A stretch of 64,000 bases of DNA from Dichomitus squalens LYAD-421 SS1 (taxonomy: Eukaryota > Basidiomycota > Agaricomycetes > Polyporales > Polyporaceae), in the NCBI RefSeq assembly GCF_000275845.1, contig NW_006766887.1, forward strand, positions 784,725 to 848,724, read 5' to 3'. How positions within the stretch are numbered: position 1 is the first letter of the stretch; every line of letters begins with the position of its first letter. The notes below the pieces were generated by a model. The model saw only the letters and a program-made list of their open reading frames with translations, searched no databases and was not told where the DNA came from. The position numbers were made by a program, and so were the translations under genes. Of this stretch, positions 34,587 through 44,354 are shown one piece after another.

Positions 34587-35202
34587 ATGGATTCCTCGCA
34601 GTCAACCCTTCCAAAATCAACAGCCGACGAGAAAGACAAAACAACTGCACTCAACCCAAGCCCGGAGAAACAACCCGATGGCAAGGCAACCTCTCCCGGT
34701 CATGGACCTTCAAAGCCCCAGGCGCCACACGATCAGAATGATTCAGGTCTCAATGTTTCGACAGTCTTCCTATTTTGCTGCCTGATAGTCATGTTCTTCC
34801 TACCCTGGGGTAACCGACCGATCCTGAACAAGCCGAGGTCCTCGCCAGGTGGAGCACTACCGCCAGATCAACCTTCGGAGCTGTGTCCACAAGCGCAAAC
34901 CCTGCTTCCAGTACGGCACGCCAAGCTGGCGAAGAAGCTAGAGTCCGTCTATGCTACGAATGGCTACAAACTTAGAGCTTACAAGGCACTGGAGGGCGCT
35001 ATAAGGATTCCGTAAGGGCCACGAGTTGTGGTACATCAGTTGTCATGTGGGCTTATACGATTCGCATGCTCTTCAGAACCGAGGTGTATGATGGGCCAAC
35101 GCAAAACAATACCGTAGGTGTTCACCTTGGTAACCTCCAAAGTAGAGAACCTACAGGGAACCAACACGTAAGTCGCAGTGAGCACTATAACTGGGGAGTA
35201 GC

Positions 35203-35903
35203 CTACAACGAGGTATGTAAACCTCTGGGATATCGGGCCAGGGAGGTATGAGACCTCCCAGTCACGCATATGATTGGCTGTCAGCCTGGGACATCAATAC
35301 GGGCGCATCAGATCTTGATAGCTAGAACGGTGTACGTACTCGAGGCAACGTCAAGGAACTTGAATAAAAAACATACTCCCTCTCAGGAGGTCTCAGTAAT
35401 TGACGAGGCATCATTTGTCCAACAGATGCAGAGTGTTGTGCAGGCGTGGCGGGAGAGGAGGGTGGGGGACGCGCGACATGGAAGACCACCGACGCTGGCG
35501 CTACCGTGGCGCATCAGCGCGCAATTTTTGATGATCAAAGTGCCCAATTGGTATTGTGGCGCTTGATGCGAGATTTTAGGGTTTGCGCGAGGAGGACCCG
35601 CCATTCGTGCTCCCTCCCCTCCCTCGCTGCGCTCGGGGGGTCCCCCGAGCCGGGAGCACTCAGGCGGGCACTCTAAAGCCTCGTTCGCGCGATAAATACA
35701 GACGGCCTCCCCTCTTGGGGGAGGAGGAGTTGTGAGCAAAGCCTAACCCAAACCCAAGCCCAAACCCGAACCGAACCCAAACCCGAACCCTAACCGAACC
35801 CTAACCGAAACTCTAACCGACGCGTATCACTAAGACCGCGTGGGTTGGGAGGTTTGATACCTCCCTGGCCCGATATCCCAGAGGTTTGCAAACCTCGTTG
35901 TAG
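35203..35903. mobile_element. Non-autonomous 701 bp element with 58 bp terminal inverted repeats
   Basis: The ends 35203-35260 and 35846-35903 are inverted copies matching at 54 of 58 positions, beginning CTACAACGAGG. Each end contains sub-palindromes (GGTTTGCAAACC in the right copy; GGGAGGTAT...ACCTCCC). The interior has no transposase frame, contains a GC-rich hairpin-prone part near 35600-35730 and ends in a telomere-like array. A 12 bp direct repeat CTA(T/C)AACTGGGG lies just outside both ends (35185-35196; 35907-35918) and may be the target-site duplication. It sits inside an intron of the inverted block. Confidence 0.65.
35742..35820. repeat. Degenerate telomere-like (CCCTAA)n array
   Basis: About 79 bp of CCTAACCC, AACCCAAACCC, GAACCCTAACCG and related units, i.e. 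variants of the fungal telomere repeat TTAGGG read on the other strand. The array is internal to the inverted-repeat element. It is imperfect, with CCCTAA, CCCAAA, CCCGAA and CCGAAA variants. Confidence 0.65.
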
Positions 35904-38109
35904 TCTCTACAACTGGGGGCGTAAGACCTACACATTGGGAAAAGCCTTCTTCAAGTAGTCGTGGAATTTGGCGAAAATGTCCCATCGAGTGTCGATGCCC
36001 AATGGACCAAGATAGGCTCGGATCCATTCTTGCTTCCTGTCCTTATGACTGCACACCAAGGTAACGCCAGTGTGATCACTGACTTACTGTGCTATGTCTC
36101 ATCTCCTTTGGCAGATGTTGTTCCTGTAGACAACTCCTCCGCAAAGGATTGGGTACATCCACCTTACTCGGGGTACTACGATGGAAAGCATTTGCAGGTC
36201 CATGTCTCTACGTCTTAACTGACTTGTCCCTTACAGGAAAGTGGATATGGGGCCGAGGCAGTTGCGACGATAAGTCAGACCTTGTTGCACAGTTGCAAGT
36301 CTATGACCCACTTCCCCATACGACGCCACGACCCTGATACGTAGATGCTTATAGGCATGCCATCAGCGCTCTGGTCGAGGCAGGTTTCAAACCAAAGCGT
36401 TCGTTTGTTTGGGCTTTCGGATTCGATGAAGAAGCGTCAGGCTTGGAGGTGCATAGCACTCCCATCATCGAAACAGGGGCTTCTTTGACGAATAGCAATC
36501 TGATACAGGGCGCGCACCATCTTGCAAGATATCTTGAGCGAGAATATGGCCTAGACAGTTTTGCGCTCTTGCTTGATGAAGGTGGCGGTGAGCGATATGC
36601 ATTTCAGAAATTGGTCGATGTCGTAACGCAGTATGACTGCCGCAGACAGCTATGGCAGACCCTATGGCGATGACGTGATCTTCGCCACGCCATACCTCGC
36701 AGAGAAGGGCTACATCGACGTTCGCATCGAGGTCACCGCCAAGGGCGGACACTCTAGTGTGCCCCCACCGCATACTGCTATCGGCGTCCTCTCAGCCATG
36801 ATTGTTGCCCTGGAGGATCACCCACACGAAGCGCAGCTCATCCGAGGAGGGAGCCCGTACAACTCGACCATGTGCGCTGCTACGTACGGCCCCACGTTTC
36901 CCGAGGATCTACGCCAGTTGGCATTCAAGGCCGCAGCCCAGACGCCTGATACAGACGAGGGGGACGATGCGGAAGACGATGTACATCGCATGTGGGATGA
37001 GTGGACAGCGCGGACGGAGGCCCGAAGGGCGCGCGATGCTGCAAGGAAAGCCTGGCGAGCAGGGCAGAGGGCCAAGGTCTTAGCGCGGAAGAAGCGGTAC
37101 CAGAGGTCGACGACCATGCGGGAGTCTATTCGTATGGGGAATGACGACTGGAACGATGATTGGCGCGATCTCAAGGAGGAATGGCGGCTCATCAAAGAAG
37201 AAGGCCCTGATATCATAGCAGAATTCAAGGACATGGGCGTCGCAGTCAAACTGATGTTCAAAGAGGTCATCCATTTCTTCAATCCTTTCAGTTGGTTCAA
37301 GAAAGGAGGACGACAGCGTTGTGCAAGAGACGCAGATACCCTCGAGGAGCTCAAGGATGCGCTCATTGAGACTTTTCCTCAATATAACGCTATCCTCCGC
37401 ACTACGCAAGCCGTCGACCTCGTTTCGGGCGGCGTTAAAGTAAACGCACTTCCCGAGCTCGCAGCTGCTGTCGTCAACCATCGAATTGCCCAGCATGAAT
37501 CACCCGTCGATGTCCAGGCGCACATCAAACACGTACTTTTCCCCGTTGCAGAGCACTTCAATCTCACCATGGACGCGTTTGGCTACTGGGAACCTGCGGG
37601 AGACGGCAGCGGAGGACACGTCAAGCTCACCGACGCTTGGGACGCTAGCTTGGAGCCATCACCGGTCACTCCCACGGGCCCAGAAGACCCGTACCAGATC
37701 TTTGCTGGGACAATCAAGGCGACGTTGGAGAGCGCCGAGGCCTACAACGCAACTGGAGTGGTGGTTGCGCCCCAGCTGATTCTTGGGAACACCGGTAAGT
37801 GGACGATACCACTGTTTGTGATGTATCTCGCAGGCTGACCTGAGAGCTGATCAACCCATGCAGACACTCAATATTACTGGGGCCTGACAAAAAACATCTT
37901 TCGGTACAGTCATTTGAGCAATGAAGATTTCTACAATGGTTTGCATACAATTAATGAAGGTGGGTCTGTATGATATAATCAACGGGATCGGTCTCTTACC
38001 TTGTTTCTCACCATCAGCTGTGAGAGGGGAGGCTTGGATTCAGTCAATTCGCTTCTATACTCAGTTCATTCTGAACTGCGACGAGCACCTGAAAGTCGGT
38101 AACTTCTAG

Positions 38110-38581
38110 ATGGCTTGGACGTTTACGCTTTTACATCAGCATGACTTCGCCACCCGGCGGCCCTGTGTAATATGTCCCATATTCACGTCCGATTGCACCA
38201 TTCATCTTCTTATCGCGAATGCTCGGCGCGGTCAGGCCGAGGTGCTCCCACTTCAGCCGGATACCAAATATAGGCAAAAAGGATGGCCCGGCTCGCACAC
38301 GGGTACTTATCTTGGCTTCTCATAAGTACGGGCAAGGCATTTGTAGTAGACATCGCCATCGCCCAGGGCAAGATTGAAAAGTGACCTTCGCGACTTTGCT
38401 AACTTGGTGCTGGAACAGTCGAGAGGGAGGAAATCGCTAGCATTATCCGGTTAAGTCATACCGAGGTAGGTGGTTGAGCAGACGCCATGAATTCAAGCAT
38501 TGACAAGTGTCAACGCTTGGACTCCGAGTGTGGATGTTCACCATATCGTTGAGATCGATATCATGCTGATAGAACAACACA
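38110..38581. promoter_or_regulatory. Spacer between tandem M20 peptidase genes
   Basis: About 470 bp that should hold the copy-2 promoter. No element was identified. Confidence 0.45.
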
Positions 38582-41065
38582 ATGCAGGCCAAGGGCTCGA
38601 CGATGTCAAAAGCTATGGAATCTCACAGCCAGGAAAAGACGCTAATGCTCGAGTCGCATACGGATCTAGAGAGAGGAGTCATTCCTGCGTCTTTTGGCCG
38701 AAGTGCATTCGACGTTGGACCGGCCGCTCGAGGAAAGCCTGGAACTCAACGCAGTCTAGCATTCGATATCTTGAAGGCCGTGGTCGTCTCCTTTTTTTTG
38801 CTCAATATTCCTTCCATCCACTGGTTCCACAAGAACACCGCGGATGGGACGCCTTCTCTCTCCACGCAAGTCCGCATTGGAGCGATACCTCCCAACGAAA
38901 CGTCGGAATTCTGTCCTCAAGCTGCCCCGTTGCTTCCCATCAAGCACGCCGATCTTGTGAAGAAGCTGGACGCAGTCTATTGTGATGAGGACTACAGGCT
39001 CGCGGCGTACAAAGCACTCAGCGGTGCTGTCCAGATACCGTAAGGACCCTCATTTCATGTTATACCTATCAGGAGACTGACATGCGGTATGACCGCGTTC
39101 CAGGACAGAGTCTTATGACGACCTGGGTCCCGTTGGTGTAGATCCGCGTTGGGACACCTTCGCCAAGCTCCACGAGTACTTGGAGAAGACGTTCCCTGCA
39201 GTGTCTGTATCCTATTCCAATCGATAGGAATCAGGGAGATGACTCACCTGCTCATCATGCAGCTTCTCAACACTTGAAGTGACCAAGGTCAACACCTACG
39301 GGATCGTTCTACGCTGGCAGGGATCCGACGCCACTTTGCTTCCCGTGCTTCTGACTGCTCATCAAGGTGGTTCCGCACGGCCTGTTACTGCTCGACAATT
39401 CGTTGATGATCGTATACAGACGTCGTCCCGGTCGAACCCGCGACTGCTAAGGACTGGATCCACCCTCCATACTCCGGGCACTACGACGGTATGCAGATTC
39501 GACTCAGGATCTTGATGAAGGTTCAATGAGCATCCCATATGCAGGTACATGGATCTGGGGCAGAGGCAGTGGCGACGACAAGTCAGACCTCATCGCATCT
39601 CTGTAAGTCCTCCCGCAGGACTTAACTTCAACCCGCTCTTACCGGTGTTGGCGTTGACTCAGACATGCCATCACCGCTCTCCTCGAGCAGGGGTTCACCC
39701 CTACCCGCACTTTCGTCTGGGCGTACGGTTTCGATGAAGAGGCGGCCGGGACGCAGGTGAGAAGCTCACCGTCAGCGAGGTGAACACCGTCCATCTCATC
39801 ACTGGGTTCGTCCAGGGCGCCGGGCAGCTCGCAGTCTACCTCGAGAAGGAATACGGAGCCAACGGGTTCGCAGCCCTCCTCGACGAAGGCGGTAAGCGTC
39901 CCATTCTCCCCCCTTCTTTCTCCCTCTCGTGTCATGTCCTCCCACTGACCCCGCCAACCGCAGGCAGCTACGGCACGCCGTACGGCCCCTCCGTGATCTT
40001 CGCGACGCCCTCCCTCGCCGAAAAGGGCTACATCGACATCCGGCTCGAAGTGTCCACCCCCGGCGGCCACTCCAGCCGCCCCCCGCCCCACACCGGCATC
40101 GGCATCCTCGCCGCGCTGCTCGTCGCGCTCGAGGCGCACCCGCACGACGCCGCGCTCGTCCGCGGCGGCAGCGCGTACAACTCCACGCTCTGCGCCGCCG
40201 CGTACGGCCCCACGTTCCCCGAGCCCCTCCGCCGCCTCGCGTTCAAGGCCGCGGCGGGTGGCGGCTCAAACTCGGACGCGGACGCGGACGCGGACCGCGC
40301 GCTGGAGGAGCTCAAGGACGCGCTGCTCGCGGCGTACCCGGCGAACGCCGCCCTGCTGCGCACGACGCAGGCCGTCGACCTCGTCGCGGGCGGCGTGAAG
40401 GTGAACGCGCTGCCCGAGCTCGCGAGCGCGGTCGTTAACCACCGCATCGCGCAGCACGACCGCGTCGCGGGCGTCCAGGCGCACCTCGCGGGCGTCGTGC
40501 GCCCGCTCGCGGCGCAGTTCGGGCTGACCGTGGACGCGTTCGGGCGGGCGGTGCCCGCGGGGGACGGGCGCGGGGGCCACGTGCGGCTCTCGGACGCGTG
40601 GGGGACCGCGCTGGAGCCGTCGCCGGTCACGCCGACGGGGGCGGGGGACGCGTACCAGGTGCTGGCGGGGACGATCAAGGCGACGCTGGAGAGCGCGCGG
40701 GGGTACAACGCGAGCGGCGTCGTCGTCGCGCCTCAGCTGGTGCTCGGGAATACCGGTATGCCTCGGGGAAGCGTGCTGTGTGCGTATGGCGGGGGCTGAC
40801 CGCGGTTCGGGCGTGCGCAGACACTCGGTATTACTGGGCGCTGACCAAGAACATCTTCCGGTACAAGCATCTGAGCGAGAAAGACCGGTTTAACGGCGCG
40901 CATACTATCAACGAAGGTGAGCGAGGATCACTACTGCCGAGGAAACGCTGCGTAGAGAACGCCGCTGACCCGCTTGTTCCACGTCTAGCCGTGCGAGCGG
41001 AAGCGTGGATCGAGTCGATCCGCTTCTACACGAGGTTCATCCTCAACTTCGATGAGCACCTCTGA
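38582..41065 (+). CDS. CPS1: CPS1-like M20 carboxypeptidase, copy 2 (intact)
   Basis: The N-terminal exon has a single signal-anchor (LAFDILKAVVVSFFLLNIPS) and CPQAAPLLPIKHADLVKKLD. Spliced exons then give GVDPRWDTFAKLHEYLEKTF, FSTLEVTKVNTYGIVLRWQG, PVLLTAHQ|DVVPVEPATAKDW (metal-binding H and D), TWIWGRGSGDDKSDLIASL, FVWAYGFDEEAAGTQ (catalytic and metal Glu pair), LLDEGG, GYIDIRLEVSTPGGHSSRPP, GVKVNALPELASAVVNHRIA, YYWALTKNIFRYKHLSEKD and HTINE with the last metal ligand, ending FILNFDEHL at 41065. M20 carboxypeptidase S is a vacuolar zinc exopeptidase delivered as a membrane-anchored precursor. About ten introns share positions with copy 1. ATGs at 38603 or 38615 are alternative starts. The 40030-40740 exon is exceptionally GC-rich. 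Confidence 0.88.
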
Positions 41066-41197
41066 GAGAGAGCCCTGTCTTTACCCCTAGTAGTCAAAGC
41101 TGTGGTATACCATGTGAATTGTCCTACCGATACACTGGGTATCCCGCCTAGCAATACAACGCGCACCTTACCTCCCCGACAACTCCGCTCTGCAAGC

Positions 41198-42381
41198 TCA
41201 ATCCTCCGTCCAGCCCAGCCTCCTCAAATCCTTCCTGCACTCCTCCGTCTCCCGCTTCACTCTCGCCATGTCCTGCACGACCTGCGCGAAGCTCCCGTGC
41301 CGCCCATGCACCAAGCGCAGCATCCCCTCGTACTCCTCGATTTGCCCGTCGAGCTTCCGCATCTCCGCGTCCTGCGCCCGCCGCCTCTCCCTGAGCCTAT
41401 CGAACGCGGCACCCACGGCACGCGCCACCGTGGCGTCGGGCCTATTGGGGGGCGCATGGCCGTACAACGCGCGGTGGGCGCGAGCGCGCACGAGGGACAG
41501 CTTGAGGAGCGCCGCCTCGATCGTGGCCGCCACGACGTCCGCCTGTGCGGCCCACGTCGCGTGCAGCTGTGGGGGCACCGTGGAGAGCGCGTCGACGAGG
41601 TGCGCCTCGAGTGCCGGGTGTGCCTGTGGGTTTCGAGCGTCAGCAGGTCAGGGACAGCAGCGGATGGACGGGCGAGTGGTGTGACCTCGTTGACCTGCTC
41701 GATGAGCCGGAGCACGCGTGCGCGGCAGTCTTGCAGGGCGGCGTCGTGCCGAGCGAGAGCTTCTCTGCGTGCGCGGATGCGCGCTGGGAGGTCCATCGCC
41801 GCCTGCAGTCGTTCTTCCTCGTCTAGTGCAGCGTCTGAGGAGGCCGAGAGTCACAGTTAGCGTTTGGCTGCGTGTGGATGACGGGTGTCAGCGCTGTTAC
41901 GCACCCTCGCCGGCGGACCAATAGTCGGCGACGGATGACAGGGTGCGCCGGAGCTCGTGCTCGAGCCGTCGACACGACCGCGGACTGAGGACCTGGGACG
42001 TTGTCAGACTGTGACCCGTTCGAGAGCCCGTCGCTGACGGCGATAGGTAGACCTTACCGGAGGCGGCACGGGGGAGAGGTTGGTGAGATCATCTGGAGGG
42101 ATGCCGCCGAGCGTACGCGCATCCTGGCCGTCGTGCGTGGTTGAGCGGCTGAGAGCGGCTGCCAAAGCGAGGCTTTGCGGAAGGATCTGTAGAATGACAG
42201 TCTGGAATGTGCGGGGCATATGCGCGAACGAAAGGCTGCGTACCTTGTTCTGTGGGGCGTCACGGAGTACGGAGTGGAGATGTTCGTGCAAGATCTTGGT
42301 GCGGACGTATTTTCTGCGAGCATGAGCGGGGCCGTCCGAGTCGCTGCCAGCTGGAGGAACCTGCTCGTGTTGCTCGACCAT
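41198..42381 (-). CDS. Coiled-coil protein of unknown function
   Basis: The start at 42381 gives MVEQHEQVPPAGSDSDGPAH and includes HARRKYVRTKILHEHLHSVL, LSFAHMPRTFQTVILQILPQ and TLGGIPPDDLTNLSPVPPP. After introns come LSPRSCRRLEHELRRTLSSV, then ADYWSAGE, then ALDEEERLQAAMDLPARIRA, with helical coiled-coil character through CRARVLRLIEQVNEVTPLA, AALLKLSLVRARAHRALYG and DRLRERRRAQDAEMRKLDGQ, ending RRLGWTED at 41198. No catalytic motif or membrane segment is seen and I do not recognise the family. The exon joins are inferred from frame continuity; a cytoskeletal or kinetochore coiled-coil subunit is one possibility. It converges with the intact M20 peptidase gene, 132 bp away. Confidence 0.6.
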
Positions 42382-42996
42382 CAGGGACGATTAGTAGCGG
42401 CAAAGGACAACAAGTGACGGCATGTGGCCGTGCCGGGGACGCGTCTTGCACGAAGTTGGTGTTGTGGACAAGTCCAGAGAAGCAGTCCGTGCCGTTCGGG
42501 GGGCGCGTCCCGTCACGCTGTGACAAATCCGGATCGGCAGCTGGGCTTACGCGCGTCTCCGGCGTCGGAGCGCTGGTCATCGCGGGGGCGTGGTCAGTGA
42601 GGAGTTGTCAGCTCCGGTCCTCCCGCGAGCATGCAAGTACTCTGCAGTTGACGCATCCCTCCGGCCGTTTCTTATGGCGGCCGTTTGTCCTCGACAGCCT
42701 GCCTGTAATCCTGCCCCGCCGGCACGCTGCATATACCGCTCGGCCCCGGGCTGCCTGGCCAAGACCCGCCCCTCCTCCGTCCCGCCTGCGCATACCCTCG
42801 GCCTTCCTCCTCTGACGACTCTCCACGGCGCGGCATCCGCTGCCCACCCGTATATATCATCCCTCGCACCGTCCCGCCCAGTGAGTCCACCATCCCACAC
42901 ATCCCCGTGTACCCAACTCAGCTGATCTCCCGATCGGCACCTCTCAGCTAATCGCTCCAGTACTCCTCGCTTCCAAACCCCCTCACTCTAGTCACC
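42382..42996. promoter_or_regulatory. Divergent promoter with TATA-like element
   Basis: It lies between the coiled-coil gene (-) and a small W/G-rich gene (+). TATATAT at 42851-42857 is about 140 nt upstream of the + ATG. Pyrimidine-rich stretches near 42940-42990 resemble fungal initiator regions. Confidence 0.45.
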
Positions 42997-43881
42997 ATGT
43001 ACGGCCGCTACTGGCACCACGCCCACCGCTGCGGCCCCACCCGGTCCCGCCTCCTCTGGTTCGTCCTCGGTGCCGGCGTCGCCTCCTGGTGGCACGTCCA
43101 CAAGGAGCACGCCGGCTGGTACCAAGCCCGCCACTGCGGCCGCGACCGCATCCCCCAGCACGCCTACCCCGCCCCCGGCGCCCCGCTCCCCCCCTCCTTC
43201 TCCATCCCCGCCGCGCCCTCCCCGGACGCCCAGAACGCGCCCACCCCAGGGACCGTCGACAAATGGGATCGGTGGGGCTGGGGCCAGTGGGGCAAGGGCT
43301 CGTCGCCCGGCCAGGAGAACCCCCCGAACGGGAACCCGAACGCGCATTGGGATAGGTGGGGGTGGGGGAACCGGGGCCCGCACGCGGGCGCGGGCAGCAG
43401 CACCCAGCCGCAGAGGCCAGAGGGCGCGTGGGGCCCCCCGATGCCCATGCCCGCGAGCAGCGAGAGGGCGCCCGAGAAGGACGTCGTGCAGCAGGCGACC
43501 GAAACCGTGAGTGGCTCTCCGCCCTCGGGCTCTGGGTACGCGAGCTGCGCGGGCTGACGGGTCGTCGTTCGTGCGTGGGATAGATCACCGAGCTGTCTGA
43601 GGCGACGCTCAACAACCTCTTGGTGACCGTCGAGAGCTTGAAGGCTGTGAGTGTGTTTGGCGTTGCGTTCTTCGCGACCGATCTGCGTGAAACTGACAGT
43701 TCCGCGCCACGCCTTCATGTAGAAACTTGCGGAGCACCGCATGCAGCGCGAGCAGCAGGAGCGCGAGCTCCAGGCGCTCCGCGAGGCCAAGTTCAAGCAG
43801 TTCGAGGAGTGGCAGCGCCAGCAGGAGCAGCTCCTCAAGGAGGACGTCGGGAAGGACGGGCCCCCGCGCCGCCTCGTCTGA
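42997..43881 (+). CDS. Small protein with N-terminal hydrophobic segment, WDRWGWG repeats and C-terminal coiled coil
   Basis: The start at 42997 gives a His/Arg-rich MYGRYWHHAHRCGPTRSR, then a hydrophobic RLLWFVLGAGVASWW that could span or insert in a membrane. A Pro-rich part follows, with two copies of a Trp/Gly motif: KWDRWGWGQWGKG and HWDRWGWGNRGP (about 43260-43380). Two introns lead to ITELSEATLNNLLVTVESLK and a coiled coil AEHRMQREQQERELQALREA ending KDGPPRRLV at 43881. I do not recognise a family. The order (short membrane anchor, flexible linker, coiled coil) suggests a membrane-tethered scaffold. Confidence 0.65.
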
Positions 43882-44354
43882 TCCCCCGTGCTGCCGTATT
43901 CTCCGCTCTGCCACCCGCTCCTCCCGGCAACCTCCCCGTGTACCACTAGCATCTAATCATCGGGCATCGCTTGTATTCTCGCCCCCGCATTCGCACTAGC
44001 ATTCGCGTCCGTGTTCTACTTACCACCTCCCGCTCATTGTCATCACGTTTCCATCTATAGTTATTCTGGGACTTCATCCTCACTCTTGCCTCTCCCCCTC
44101 CTCATTCGCACAGAGCACGTCATACGCGCGTCTCTTTCTCATCTCACGTGTAGAGACATAGCAGATCTATCCAAAGCAGAATACATGGCGCACGCGTATC
44201 CTACACTCGCGTCGAGCTATCAGACGAGCCCACGCGGCCCATGCATACACCATCGCAAGTAACCAGAGCTACAGCACCTGTCCCATCCTCGTGCGTGTCT
44301 TGTCGTTTCGTGTTTCGTGTTTCGTGTGAGGGTCGTGTGTGGGAGTGCGCGGGG
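43882..44354. other. Convergent 3' intergenic region
   Basis: About 470 bp between two convergent genes. It is pyrimidine-rich on the + strand and nothing is coded. Confidence 0.55.

Larger units (their letters stand above)
35099..36002 (-). other. Inverted block of about 904 bp inside the copy-1 peptidase gene
   Basis: The block carries two consecutive exons of the host gene in reverse orientation, in correct order relative to each other, separated by their intron, which itself holds a 701 bp element. It is flanked by CCA (35096-35098) on the left and TGG (36003-36005) on the right, a 3 bp inverted microhomology. Reversing it in thought restores the exon order seen in copy 2. Confidence 0.75.
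34587..38109 (+). pseudogene. CPS1-like M20 carboxypeptidase, copy 1, broken by an internal inversion
   Basis: Exon 1 (34587-35013) encodes a cytosolic tail, a TM anchor (STVFLFCCLIVMFFLPWG) and the prepeptide-like CPQAQTLLPVRHAKLAKKLE. Exon 2 starts TEVYDGP and stops abruptly. The next expected exons lie on the opposite strand: LGIDTRWDIFAKFHDYLKKA (about 36002-35935) and FSTLEVTKVNTYGIVLRW (about 35151-35097). Plus-strand order resumes at 36003 with TKIGSDPFLLPVLMTAHQ, then DVVPVDNSS, WGRGSCDDKSD, FGFDEEASG, LLDEGG, SGGVKVNALPELAAAVVNHR and HTINE, ending DEHLKVGNF at 38109. Apart from the inversion, all M20 metal-ligand boxes and splice sites look intact, so the break is probably recent. 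Relative to copy 2 it also carries about 120 extra charged residues (36964-37335). Intact homologues are vacuolar exopeptidases. Confidence 0.75.

Noticed and set aside
35036..35269. A separate small minus-strand gene
   Set aside because: Its only recognisable part (FSTLEVTKVNTYGIVLRW) is a displaced exon of the M20 peptidase, explained by the inversion.
35203..35903. Inversion caused by recombination between the element's own inverted repeats
   Set aside because: That would flip only the element's interior. The actual breakpoints (about 35099 and 36002) lie outside both repeats, at a 3 bp microhomology.
39639..40438. Several long frames overlapping M20 peptidase copy 2 on both strands
   Set aside because: The region is very GC-rich, so stop codons are rare in all frames; only the frame with M20 motifs is supported.
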